A stretch of 64,000 nucleotides of DNA. It comes from Polytrichum commune. Lineage: Eukaryota > Streptophyta > Polytrichopsida > Polytrichales > Polytrichaceae. The stretch covers positions 5,272,501 through 5,336,500 of the forward strand of contig OX485805.1 of assembly GCA_950295325.1 (NCBI GenBank), written 5' to 3'. Below the pieces are notes generated by a model. That model was given only the letters and a program-made list of their open reading frames with translations, did no database searches and had not been told where the DNA came from. The position numbers and the translations under genes are program-made. How positions within the stretch are numbered: the first letter of the stretch is position 1; each line of letters begins with the position of its first letter. Positions 22,786 through 35,279 of the stretch are shown here, piece by piece.

Positions 22786-23034
22786 GAGGAATGTAGTGAA
22801 AAGAATCGACCTTTCACGGACCTACAATAAAGATGATCATTATCCAACATATGAGCCCAATCCGACCAATGTTGAGAGTTCGGACTAAGGAAATACTTGA
22901 CCCCATTTCTTCAAGCTGGCCCAAAGATTTGGTGCCAAAATTGTGCCACCTAGGACGCCACATGAATGCAATGAGTGTTGGGCCCCAAGTATAAAGTGAC
23001 CTAATACGGAGTGGGGCCCTCCAAAAAAACACAA

Positions 23035-24992
23035 GCCTCCCGCCCGCCCTCAGTACGCGTCGATGTTAATCTCGCCCGACCATTCAACAATGTATTCGCC
23101 ATCCTCACTCTGAGTTTGACCTCACACTGAGTCAGTAGATATAGCAGCACCCGCTCCTCTCTAATAACCACAATCCACTTCATGCTCCTCATCTCTACTT
23201 CTGCCACAGCACATCTGTGTCTCTCTCTGCACACAGAACAAAATTCTGTAATCTTAGTCTAACTTACAGACTGATCACCAGATCCTCAACCGATTGTTGT
23301 CTCTACCACCGAATCTTTTTCATCCTATTGCGCTTTCAGTTGGGAGCAATCGACCGATTCTCAGGACTGCAAAGTAGGCTTGATTAGCACCATGGCGTCC
23401 TCGCTCGCGATAACAATCACCTCTGGTTCGAATTCTCTTCTGCAGCTCAGTGGGAGCACCTTGGACGCTCGCACTACTACCAAGTCCAGCGGTAGTTTGG
23501 GGGCCGCAAATTGGACAAAGCGAAGTAACTTTGGCAATCGGCTGCAATGTTCGGAGCTTAGGGGACAGCGCGTGATTCAGGTGTGCAAGCCTGTTGTGTA
23601 TAGGAGCAGGTGTGCTTCCAAGGTGCAAGCTCCACTGGCGATTAGTCGTGACTCTCAGTCAAATGCAGCAACAAAATTCGACTCCTTACCCTCACCTAGC
23701 TCCCCCAACTCCCCCGCCGACCGTAACTTCAAGGGCTGGATGGACAGCCAAGGCCGTGAAAATCACCGACTCGTGGCGCAACTGCGAAACATCGCCGTCG
23801 CCGCGCGCGACCGTAGCGAGATGCACTCCATCATCGGAGTTCAAAGAGACAACTGGAACAAGCTCTGCCACTCCACCGTCACCATGGCCACCATTGCCGC
23901 AGCCTCCCTCGCGGCCGTCAATGGCGCGACTGTAACCCCGGTCATAGCCATGTCTGTGACGGCCTTCCTCCTCAACGTAGGATCGTCAGGCCTCATGTTT
24001 CTGGCCAACACGTTCCAGCCCTCCCAGCTGGCCGAGGAGCAACGGACCGCTGCTCGGCAGTTCCACAACTTGGCCAACGAAATCGAGGCCACTTTGCTCA
24101 CAGACCCTCGCCTGCGAGAAGACGCACACCTGTACATCGAGAACAAGACCGCCAGGCTGCAAGCCCTCGATGTGGCGTTCCCCCTTCCATTAACACCCAA
24201 CGGCCTGGAGAAGTTCCCCAAGGTCGTCAAACCCTCGGTTCTGAGTCCCGAGGTCGATCTCTCGGAGCCCGAGATGACGACAAACAACAGTAACGGATGG
24301 ACGGAGGCGGTTGCCGACGACTTGAAAAAGGCTGCCCAGAAGCTGAGAAACTCAGACATAGAGATGTACTTGGGCTGGGCAAGGAAGAAACAGCGTGAGA
24401 ACAAGAGGCTGGCCCGCTTGGCTCCCGCCTTCCTGTACGCCGCAGCAACGTTCAACATCGCAACACAGAGCTTGCCGCTCATGAATGTGAATGTTGTATC
24501 GGCCTGCACAATGACCACTCTCGCGGCCGCATGCAGCGTGGCGGCTATGTTCTGCTTCAGCTTCGCACACGGAGGGCAGATTGGCATGATCTTCGAGATG
24601 TACCGAAATTGTGCCGGGGCGTACGCAGACATGGATAACACAATCCAAAGGGCCATCCGCATGCCGGTATGTCAACGGGAAGATGGCGAGCTGTTGCATC
24701 AGAAGATCGCATTGCAACTGGGTCGACCCAACCAACTGCCCTTGGTTCCAGCTGAAGAGAAGACCGCAGGAAGGGTTTTCTAGAGCGGGACGGAGAATTG
24801 AGAAGATCCGGATGATCTGTACATATAGAGGAAATAGAAAGCACGAATTCTGTCAAATTACGGCATAAGTAGGGGCTCGGTAGAGAGCAAAATTTTGGCC
24901 GAATACTACTCGCTCGCTCGAGCGAGAAATGTAATATATCGATTTGAGGATTGGAATCATATACCAATTGTTTTCATGCATATTTGCACATC
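23035..24992. repeat. Inverted copy C of the At4g22030-like gene segment
   Basis: Reverse-complement homologue of about 14557-16530. Identity is lower in the leader and first ~60 codons and nearly complete from there through the stop and 3' flank. The right edge is near CATGCATATTTGCACATC (24975-24992). Confidence 0.9.
23392..24783 (+). CDS. At4g22030-like protein, intact inverted copy C
   Basis: Open frame of 463 residues from ATG 23392 (context CACCATGGCG), matching the start of copy A. An upstream in-frame TTG at 23380 is not needed. Same architecture as copy A: Ser-rich possible targeting peptide, RDRSEMHSIIGVQRDNWNKL, two hydrophobic regions and QPSQLAEEQRTAARQF. It differs from copy A mainly in the first 60 residues (a four-residue length difference and several substitutions). 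The rest is practically identical at nucleotide level where I compared it. Family assignment rests on resemblance to At4g22030-like proteins; the biochemical role is unknown. Confidence 0.88.
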   Translation: MASSLAITITSGSNSLLQLSGSTLDARTTTKSSGSLGAANWTKRSNFGNRLQCSELRGQRVIQVCKPVVYRSRCASKVQAPLAISRDSQSNAATKFDSLPSPSSPNSPADRNFKGWMDSQGRENHRLVAQLRNIAVAARDRSEMHSIIGVQRDNWNKLCHSTVTMATIAAASLAAVNGATVTPVIAMSVTAFLLNVGSSGLMFLANTFQPSQLAEEQRTAARQFHNLANEIEATLLTDPRLREDAHLYIENKTARLQALDVAFPLPLTPNGLEKFPKVVKPSVLSPEVDLSEPEMTTNNSNGWTEAVADDLKKAAQKLRNSDIEMYLGWARKKQRENKRLARLAPAFLYAAATFNIATQSLPLMNVNVVSACTMTTLAAACSVAAMFCFSFAHGGQIGMIFEMYRNCAGAYADMDNTIQRAIRMPVCQREDGELLHQKIALQLGRPNQLPLVPAEEKTAGRVF

Positions 24993-25371
24993 CTGTGACT
25001 TGTTTGCATATTGAATGTATTTGCACTACGATTAGACCAATTCCGTACAAGCCTAAGTCAAGTGTACTTATATGAGCTCAACCTATGCCCATTGGTGAAG
25101 CATCATGGTCGCTCACCAACCTTTGGTTTGCTTCATCTTTCTCTCTTTCTGTACCCTATACTACAACCATTTGGGGCATCAATGGTCAAGTCTCGTCATT
25201 GAAGGATCATCAAATTTATAGTAGGGCTAGACTTGGAGATCCTCAAGTGACAAAACAAAGCACTAATAGTGTTGGATGCATCAATAGCAAAGTTTGTTTT
25301 CAAGTTTTTGTGCGTACACAACTGGTGTGGCTACAACATGGAAGTCGGTGTGGCTACGAATGGAAGCCAAT
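24993..25371. other. No gene recognised
   Basis: Sequence between inverted copy C and the relic copy D. The frame at 25085-25513 is open but crosses the CACTA boundary and has no domain except the short relic at its end. Confidence 0.4.
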
Positions 25372-25442
25372 CTCGTGTGATGTGGTGGCTATGTTTTCCT
25401 TAAACGAAAGAAAAATCGATATGGAAATTTATGAAGTAATGT
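25372..25442 (+). pseudogene. At4g22030-like relic copy D, left piece
   Basis: GTGGTGGCTATGTTTTCCTT aligns with the GTGGCGGCTATGTTCTGCTT segment of the intact gene (24538 onwards), giving VAMFS... in place of AAMFCF. Similarity is weak further upstream. The piece ends exactly at the CACTA insertion and continues at 31360. Confidence 0.6.
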
Positions 25443-26494
25443 CACTACTACAAAACACGTCTTTTATTCCAACACCTACTTCACTACATGTCTTTTACTA
25501 CTATAAACAGTGATTGGAGGAATTATAGAAATCCACATGGGCTCATTTGATGTCCGAATTAACTTTGCGGAGTCATAGTAGTGAAGTGGGACAACAATTC
25601 AATTGGGAACGCTCTTGTAAACGTGTTTGGGAACGTCCAGTAGAACGTGCATGACTGTGGGTTGTGAAGTGGTCCACATGGAGAGAATGTTAAGTCCAAT
25701 TGTCATGTGTTTCAGGGTTTTAGACAGAATACTCACAAAAAATGACCCGTTAGTGTGTATGAGTGTGTGAGTGTGAGGGAGTATGTGAAAGTATGAATGA
25801 GAATGTGTTTGAGAGTGTGAATGACAATGTATGTGTGTGAGTATGAGAGTGTGAAAGTGTGAATGAGAATATGTGACAATGTGTGTGTTAGTGTAAGAAT
25901 GTGAATAAGAATGTGTATGTGGGTAGAAGTGAAAATGTAGTTGTGAGTGTGAGAATGGAAGTGTTGATGGACGCCGTGGGTCGTTCCTTTGTAATTAGCT
26001 AAGAAGATTCACGATGAGACATTATGTAAATTTATATTCGCTTGAGAACTACCGTGTCTCATTAATATGCTCGGTCTCGAATTAGTAATCTCTCTCTTCT
26101 CCTTGTGATATGAATATAATTATTGGAGTGAACACATTCTCATTATCATATATTCTCACTCTCAATGTAAGGCATCATTGATAATAAGAACAATTAGATT
26201 AGAGAAGGTTTCAAGAGGTATAACAATATCGTTGATAACAATATAATTTTCAATACGTTATATAAGTCTTCAAGGAGTTAAGTTCGTAGTTCATAAACGT
26301 CAATCACATATTTTATAATATTGCTTCATAATTTATAATAATAAGAAAGATATTGTGTTATTGAATCTTCGTTTTTAAGTTCAAGTGTTACTACTCATAG
26401 TATTGTAACTTTGATATGTGTAACATATAGTGGTTATAACCTTATATCTAAAACACCATTGATTGTTTTACAATGTCACGTTTTTACTTCAAAG

Positions 26495-27170
26495 TGTTTC
26501 TTGATGACGAGAGTAATTATAACTCTCTTGAGTTTTGCTCAAGAGAGAGAACTCTTCTCTTTGATAGTTAATCGTTCACTTGTAATGACATCCAACAACT
26601 CACAAGAATCTTAAAGGTAAGAAGTTTCAATAACAATTGTTGTGAGTAGTTAATCAATCAATCTTTGTTAGTATCAATAAAATCTTTGTTACTATCCTTA
26701 TAATTACTTAAAGAATTGAATATGAGTAAGTTCAACTATCATCCATAAGTCACATAATATATATAGGTAGTTTATATTGAGAAGTTTCTCTCAATTAGTT
26801 GTATCTCTTTCTTAGTAATATTTAAGAAGTCTTACTCTCAATTTAATTGAAATATGCATGCAAGTCTTATCAACTCAATCTTAATCACTTTATCACTTTA
26901 TATTTGGATAATTCCCTTTTGAGGAGTTCAATGATAACTTCCATTTTTAAGAGACAATCTTGTTTCCTTCATTCACGTTGTATGAATTGACATTTGCTTC
27001 ATCATAACAACATCTCTCAAAGTTCCATTGATTCTCCGAATATTCTTGAGCGCTTTGTTCTCAACCTCACACACTAATATTTTGAGTTTTTGCTCAAAAG
27101 AGTCTACTCTTCTCTCGGTTGCTTAATCACTTAAGTTCCAAGTACCACTGAACAACTTGTAAGTCCAATT
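26495..27170. repeat. Diverged direct duplication inside the CACTA element
   Basis: About 26500-26600 and 27065-27170 share TTGAGTTTT(T)GCTCAA(G/A)AGAG, CTCTTCTCT and ACAACT..CAAG in order, about 565 bp apart. Function unknown. Confidence 0.45.
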
Positions 27171-28019
27171 GAGAAAAAGAGATAGATCACACATATTTGT
27201 GGAAAAGATAGTATATTACAAAAGTACTCCGAGAGGAGAGATACAAAATGAACTCAAGTGTTTTTTACACTCAAATTTAAGATAGCTTCGTCGTATTGAA
27301 AATGAGGTGTAGTCTTCTAAAAGTGTTCCCTTTATATAGTCTTTTCTTTCTAACCCAAAATCTATATTTAAAATGGTTGTTAACTCCACTTTCCTAGATA
27401 ACTACCTATCTCCGACATAGGTAGATGATATCTATTATAAACGGTTATAACCGTTTTACCACTCTAATGTTCGTCTTTCTAAGATTACAGTATATCTTTG
27501 TCGTGGCTACATTCCAAATCATGTTTGAGAATCCATCAAATCTTCATATTGATTGATTTAAATTCCAATGATCATACTAGTAGAATGTACCATATTCCTA
27601 TATACTCCTTAATACTTATATACTCCTCGTAATTACTTAAATATTCTTCTTTCATAATTATCCTTGAATAAAATCTCGTATACTCATACTAATGGAATGT
27701 AATCCTAGTCCTATATACTTTCTAATATCCCTATATACTCCTATATATTCCTCATATAAGACCTTTTATACTTACATAGTGATCTTCTATCTCTAAGTTC
27801 TAAGTTTCCTTCACTAGGCCGCTGGGGATCCATTGCCGTGGGTAAGGGGCCCTATAACCGTGCGACTTCCTTGTATATCCGTGGAAAGGGGGCCTAAAAC
27901 CGTGGCCGAGGGCTCTCCGAGTTCCTCTTGTCTTCGGTGCTCATTCTTCGTTTCGGTGGTGATTCCTTTCTCCTCTTGGTGATGTATGTTATCGTTGGCT
28001 TCTCCATTGTGCCTCTTTT

Positions 28020-29136
<1,117 letters not shown>

Positions 29137-29674
29137 ACCTAAACCAAAGCGTATACGTCTGAGTGAAGACGAGAAATTAACTTTGGAGGCCGGTGCAATG
29201 CTGCAGAAAGGTTACGTTCTCACGAAAGGGGGTTGCATTATTCTGAGTGTTTATGTTAAGTTACATTTTTATGTAAACATAACTCCACATGGTGAAGTAT
29301 CACTGTAGCCAGTATACAATAATGGCCATTGTCGTATTTTTTTACTACCCGTAGTCACTAACGTTTACTACGTATAGTTATTGGCCTGCAACATAGTTGT
29401 CTTATATTACTAGAAGCAGTAATGTGATAGCCATAAAGCCGTGGAGTGTTTAGACATTAGAAATGGATTTCAAGATATATACATTTATGTAAGAAGTGGT
29501 GCATACTAAGAACCAGCTGTAGGAAATTCTAAAACTAGGAAATTCTAAAATTTTCGGCCATGTTCGGTAGAACTAACATTAATGTCCTTCTCTATATTAG
29601 TTTACAATGCATTAATCAATGTAAGGCTAAAATGGTTGAATAAACATTGCATAGAAATTGAGGTCTAGCCCATC

Positions 29675-29757
29675 AAAAACATTACTGCACATAGTAAATA
29701 TTACTGCACATAGTAAACATTACTGGACATAGTAAACACTACTGGACATAGTAAAGA
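29675..29757. repeat. Four short tandem units (ACATAGTAAA type) in the CACTA element
   Basis: ATTACTG(C/G)ACATAGTAAA-like units of 18-20 bp repeat four times. Short repeated motifs in CACTA elements are known to bind element-encoded protein; that role here is only inference. Confidence 0.7.
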
Positions 29758-29888
29758 AAAACTGACATAGCCAAGTAGATATGACGACATTGTAACTTTA
29801 GTACTTTGGATTGAATATTTATTTGATCTGCAAATATCAACACCAGCAAAATAGTGTGATTCTTGCTCAAAATTTGGAACAGTAACAT

Positions 29889-30155
29889 ATGTACGTGGGA
29901 ATTGTGCAGACTACGGGGGACTTGGTTTACCTGCGTGGCTATGATTCTCCGGATTCGAAAGCGAAAACCATTGGGAAGGGTGTAGTTCAAAATATAGCAG
30001 GTGGGATGTTGCATGGGAAGGTGATTGGCAATGGTTATGTATCATTGGCCGTCACGGAGTCACTTGAAGACGACTATCCTTTGCTCGAACCTCTCACTGG
30101 AGACGACCCTCCAGTGACTACTATTGGCAAAGCGAAGGGCCATTACATTCTTTGA
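29889..30155 (+). CDS. CACTA accessory-type ORF (resembles the plant DUF8039 region), 88 residues
   Basis: The frame includes KTIGKGVVQNIAGGMLHGKV, a V.VAVTE-like strand, then PLLEPL and TTIGKAKGHYIL before the stop. This pattern (A.G.V......HG..LG, V.V, LP.P, TIG.A.G..I.W) is what I recall from a domain common in plant CACTA-associated proteins. The ATG is unlikely to be the true start: the frame is probably the last exon or a truncated exon of a longer element protein. The usual continuation after the final I/L appears cut by TGA. Confidence 0.45.
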   Translation: MYVGIVQTTGDLVYLRGYDSPDSKAKTIGKGVVQNIAGGMLHGKVIGNGYVSLAVTESLEDDYPLLEPLTGDDPPVTTIGKAKGHYIL

Positions 30156-31359
30156 TCAAGCGAATGTGTAAATTTATGTGCGGCTACGTGAGTGTGGAGT
30201 GAATTTGTAGACCTAGGTTGATTTGCAGACATTTGGAATTCAGTGTTTACCATTGTTAGAAGCAATTTGTGAAACATTCATGACACTATTGGATGAATAT
30301 GATTTGGTTTTTGAACTAAATGATCATATTTGCGATGATCCTCGTATGATAAATATCAATATATTGTTAATGCCATAAATTTATGACTATGTTGAGTCAG
30401 CCGCATGTTACTAGTTGCAGTAAACGCGCACAGTTGCAGCCTAATCATGTCACTTAGCGCAGTCGGTATTCACTGCAGTACCAGTAATATACACTAAAAA
30501 CATGTAAAGACCACATAACCTCACAACGTACAACAAAATACCAGAATTTGTTGTCTACATTACGTTACATAGTAATATAGATATCACGACTTCAAGTAAG
30601 AAATATATGCCATCTAAATATGTATTCACTCTTGGTAGTCACAGACACTTACTACGTACAGTTACACATACACTTGGCAATATCATGTATACTTCACTGC
30701 TAGTAATATACAAAAAAAACATTCGTGAACCACATGACCTAACAACGTAGATCATAAACCACTGGTTGAGGTAAACATCACTCCAGACAGTGATGTTTAC
30801 ATGACGACGTGAAGTAAGAAAATATGCAGTTGTTGTATGTATTTACTACCTAAAGTCCAAGAAGCTAACTACGCAACATTATTGACTACCCACTTGGTTG
30901 TCCGCGATTACTAGAATAAGTAATGTGTAAAAATTAATTCAATTAATCTTAGCCACGTGGTTACATATTTGTTTCAACCACGTTCTTATCGTTCACTAGT
31001 AATTTGGAATGTATGTATACACATTTTTCATTGTATTACTTTGTTCAGTGAAGTAAACAAAACCTTACATGACTAGTGCCCGTGATATTGTATCACTTCG
31101 TTGAGTTATATGGACGTGTGTCGTATCTTACTTATATTGCCAAAACATAGTGAAATAAGACATGACTCTATGAAGTAAGGCACGTGTCGCAAGTCCAACT
31201 TCACTGCCATTGGGAACGTATCCATTGGGAACGTCCTGTCCGATATTCCTTTACTGCTTGTCTGGAGCGACTGGTCGTTTTCCACGTCAATAAAGTCCTG
31301 GTTTTCTCACTTGTATGAGTTGGAAAACCCAGTTGTAAAAGACGTGTTTTGTAGTAGTG

Positions 31360-31518
31360 TGTAGATATGGATCAATCCAAAGGGCCATCTGGATATCAGT
31401 GTGTCAAGGGGGGATTTCAAGTTGTTGCATCACAATCATTACATTGCAAATGGTTTGGCCTTGAACCAACTGCCCTTGGTTCTAGCGTTGAAGGGCAAAC
31501 CACATGGAAAGGTTTCTA
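31360..31518 (+). pseudogene. At4g22030-like relic copy D, right piece
   Basis: AATCCAAAGGGCCATC, GTTGCATCA...ATTGCAA, CCAACTGCCCTTGGTTC and GTTTCTAGAGC follow in the same order and spacing as the last ~50 codons and stop of the intact gene (24620-24790), with substitutions and small indels that disrupt the frame. It is the continuation of 25372-25442 on the other side of the CACTA element. Confidence 0.85.
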
Positions 31519-31867
31519 GAGCATGTACAATTCAAAGATTATAGTTTGTAGAGTTCAAGTGTGGTAGTTGATACAAAGATTATGTCAAAATTAAGTTAGC
31601 CTAGCTAGGTATGCACATGTATAGTTGGGTACGACGATGTGATGTGATTATAGAACTTACATGAATGCCCCTTGGGTTGTGTATTATGGAATTTGAGGGC
31701 ACTTTCCCAAAGTTAGTGCTCAAAATAATCACAATGCACAACCCGATGGCCTTTCCTTCGTGTAAAAACATTCTATTTTCCTTCTACAATGGACATTATG
31801 GGTAAGAAAATGTACAGATAGACATTTCACATTGGCAAAATGCCCTCCATTCAAGAACTACAATAAA

Positions 31868-32240
31868 TATGATATTTAGTGTCACCAATTCAAATTGTCA
31901 TGTGCAATACCAATTGTAAATTGCGGAGTAGTGTCACCAACACTAAATGCTAACCCAACATTATTTGTCATTCCTGGTTGAAATTTTGGTGGATTATAGA
32001 TTTACCCTTTTGCAATTATTGTCTCTTACCAAGTGATTTTTCATTCAAATTTCAATCGTCCATGACAATATTTCGTCAGAAGTTGCTGACAAGAGAAGGT
32101 AGGGTTGTGGCCATTGGATGAACTCATCCATCATCCATGACAATATTTGTTTGCTTATTCATAAGAAGTGTCATCCGAAAAGTTACCATAGTGACATAAA
32201 ATACCATATGATACTAAATAACATATTTAGTATAGTATAA
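31868..32240. mobile_element. Short TIR repeat family E, copy 1
   Basis: Starts TATGATATTTAGTGTCACC and is the reverse-complement homologue of 62070-62588, sharing GTTACCATAGTGACAT-type and AACACTAAATGC-type blocks. Probable MITE; no coding content. Confidence 0.65.
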
Positions 32241-33900
32241 AATATGTTTGAGAATAGAAAAATGTTAATGAAGAAAGAAAACTTGAAGTGTTTTATGCCC
32301 ATTGAGTGTTCATGCAATACAATGTATATTAGAGTGTGTCAAATTTTGCAAATGGGCTTAACACGTGTCCAATGATGAAACATCTTACATATTAGTATGA
32401 ATTTATTTTGCGGAATGGAGCATGGTTTACGCATGAACTTGAATTACCTTGATTCAATTTGTGTTCAAACATTGTGTTAACATTTTATTGAAATGTTGTC
32501 TCAATGTACTAGGGTGATTGTGACTCCTAAAATCTATTGTTGAATACCAACCATAGGGGACCATGAAGACAATGGCATCATGAGGATTTTGGGAAACATT
32601 CAAATTTCTCCTTCTCTTTGAAAAGACTCTAGAATTTGGCTCCGTCTTGGACTTTTTTTTTTTTTTAAATGAGGTGGGATGAGAAAAGAATCGAGAAATT
32701 GCCTTGCCATGGCTTCTTGTCACTATGCAAGAATTGCATAGGACAAGGTGGTGGAGTTGGAAGGTGGTGTTACCTATAACTACGAGGAAGTCCTTAACAA
32801 CTTTGAAGCTTTGCACATGGCATCAACAATCTTCTTTACGCACTCTCCAACTCCAAAAGCTCATTTCCTAAACCTCAAAAGCTCGTTCACATATTTTCTA
32901 AGTAATATATTTGCACCTTTAACTATGTTTTAAGTAATTCTAGACTTATTCATGAGTTTTGGACAAAATGAAATTTTTATATGTGCACTTCCTTTGGCGA
33001 ACCCTATGATAAAAATGATAGCAACTATTCCTAGATGTGGACGGCATCTCTTGTTGTAACACATGTTAGTTGCATGCACACTATGTCATTTGTCAAAAAT
33101 TACACATCTAGAGCAAATATTTGATCATAATGCTTCTCAAAATATGTATAATTGGGCTATTCATCATATTCTTCTAGTTCGTTTTTCAAGTAATTTGTTG
33201 TGCAATGTGCATGTCCCAACTATGCAAAAAATGCTCTCAGATGCATTACTAAATTTGGACAAGCCTTTTGTCCATATTTACTCGAATCGTAGTTCCTTCT
33301 AAGTTGGGGTTGTGTGGTTTCATTGTGTGCACCCAAGAGCCCTTGGATGTTGCCCCTATCCTTAAGTTTTGTCACAACATGGGAGAGGGAAAACCATGAT
33401 ACCTTACTTTTGTTGAATTTACTTTTCGCATGGGAGAGGGGTATACTAGTAAGAACGAATCAATTTTTGATAGTCAAACACTAAGTACTAAATGTGCAAA
33501 ATCCATAAGCTTCCTTATGTTAGCCTTCTTTGATCTTGGAAATATTAGTTTGTGTGTGTGTGTGTATCATAATGTTATTTATATTCATAACAATGTTATG
33601 TGGGCCTGTCAATATTCCACAAAATATTCCCCACATTCAAACCGAGTGTAGGAATATTCCATGGAATATTATCAAACCCACAAAACAATGTTATGGATCT
33701 GAATAATGTTCTGAATTTTTTTGTCTTGTAGATGTCCACATGTGATGGAATAATCTTCCTTTGCCACCTCAACTCCTTACTTAACTCTGCATTTCTCACT
33801 CTTTACACAATGCGAGAATAAAGAAGATTATTCATTTCAGTGGACCTGCCATTTCTAGAGTTGTAGATAATTTAGTGTAAACCCTCACCAATAGTGTAGT
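32241..33900. other. No gene recognised
   Basis: AT-rich sequence with scattered short frames and no domains. A small inverted motif with GAATATTCCATGGAATATTA sits near 33651. The pGlcT-like gene promoter probably begins towards the right end. Confidence 0.4.
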
Positions 33901-35254
33901 ACGTGACAGTAAATATCATAAAACAGTGTTGCCCTATTATGCTAAAGGCCAGAATGAACGACCTGACGAACGAATGAACGAACGCACGAATGGGTTCGTT
34001 CGTCATTTGGCACTTCTGTTGCACGACGTGCAAAGTCCTGCAAGGGGAAAGCTCTCCGATCAATCTCTTCTTGACTTCTCAGCCTTCTCTCCCATTGTAA
34101 CGGTTTGCTTTTCTCAAATATCTCGTCTTCTGCAAATCCTCGGCCTTCTGTCTGCAAATTTTCCAAAGGATTCAAGGAATCGAGTTTGTGGAATGGGATG
34201 AATATGCGAGTCACACGCAAATAGAAGAGGATGTAATTTGTGTACCTTCGATTCAGGCTGTTGTTATCGGTAAATTTGAGGCTCTTTCTCCTAGCAGCTG
34301 CTTGCGATTAAGAAATACGAATTTTTTTATAGATGGATGTTGCGACCAGTGGAAGTGGACGTAATTTGCAGTCGATCGATTGTTGTCGCTTAATGTGAAG
34401 CTTATATTTCTGCTCCTGTGCAGCAGCTGCTTAGGGATTTAAGGACACGGGGAATTTTGCTGCAGAGGAATGTGCGAGGTGCAGAGCATAGAGGAGAAGC
34501 AAGTAGAAGAAGGATTGATTTGTACATGATTAATTTCGGCCGCTTTAGTTGTTAGATTTCACTATTGTTTCGCTCTCGGTGCTGTGTTGCTGTTGGAGAT
34601 TCCGAGATTCCGAAATTGCGGGATTCGAAACAATCTCAAAGGTGTGTTGAATTAAAACTCTTAAGAATATCCTCGTCCATTACTCTGTCGCAGCTCACAT
34701 CGACGGGCGATTGTACTCTTCCAGGTTTTCTTGATTTACACTAGGAATTTTTTAGACGACAGCAAATAATGTTTACTTCTGCAGAATATGATGAACGTGT
34801 GCGAAGTAAAGCGTTATCTTATGGCCTTTACACCCTGTTATTAAACTTGTAAGTCAGGTGGTACATTTTCTTGACTTTGTAGGTCAATGTTTGTGCACTA
34901 ACTTATGTCACCTGAGACATCGCCATCTTCCTCGTCCATTACTCTGTCGCAGCTCACACTAGAAAATTCTTACATGACAGCAAACAATGTGTAATTTTGC
35001 AGAATATGAACGTGTGCGAATTAGAGCATTCGCCTATCGCCATTACACTCCCTTGTTAAGCTTGTAAGTCAGGTGGTACATTTTCTTGGATTTGTAGGTT
35101 AATTTTTGTGCACTATGTCACGTGAGATATCACCATTGCTCATAGATTACGGGCTGAACAGAATGTATCGCCGTATCGATGATTTGTTAACGCGGGGCGA
35201 TTTTCCTACTTAATGTGTGGAGTTTCGCTTAGTAGCAGTTTTGTTTTTCTGCAG
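33901..35254 (+). promoter_or_regulatory. 5' region of the pGlcT-like gene, with tandem duplication
   Basis: Locally CG-richer sequence upstream of the first recognised coding exon. It may hold leader exon(s), but I could not identify a transit peptide exon with certainty. A duplication of about 200-260 bp (roughly 34670-34925 and 34927-35130) repeats CTCGTCCATTACTCTGTCGC and GTAAGTCAGGTGGTACATTT. Confidence 0.5.
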
Positions 35255-35279
35255 ACCGTGAGTAGAAGAATTGGAGGTC

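Noticed and set aside
25730-25970. Possible CRISPR-like or regular array in GTGTGA repeats
   Set aside because: Irregular simple-sequence GT/GA variation without spacer structure; plant nuclear context.
33926-34201. 91-residue frame as the transit peptide exon of the glucose transporter
   Set aside because: Charged N-terminus unlike a plastid transit peptide, and no in-phase donor joining it to the first recognised exon was found.
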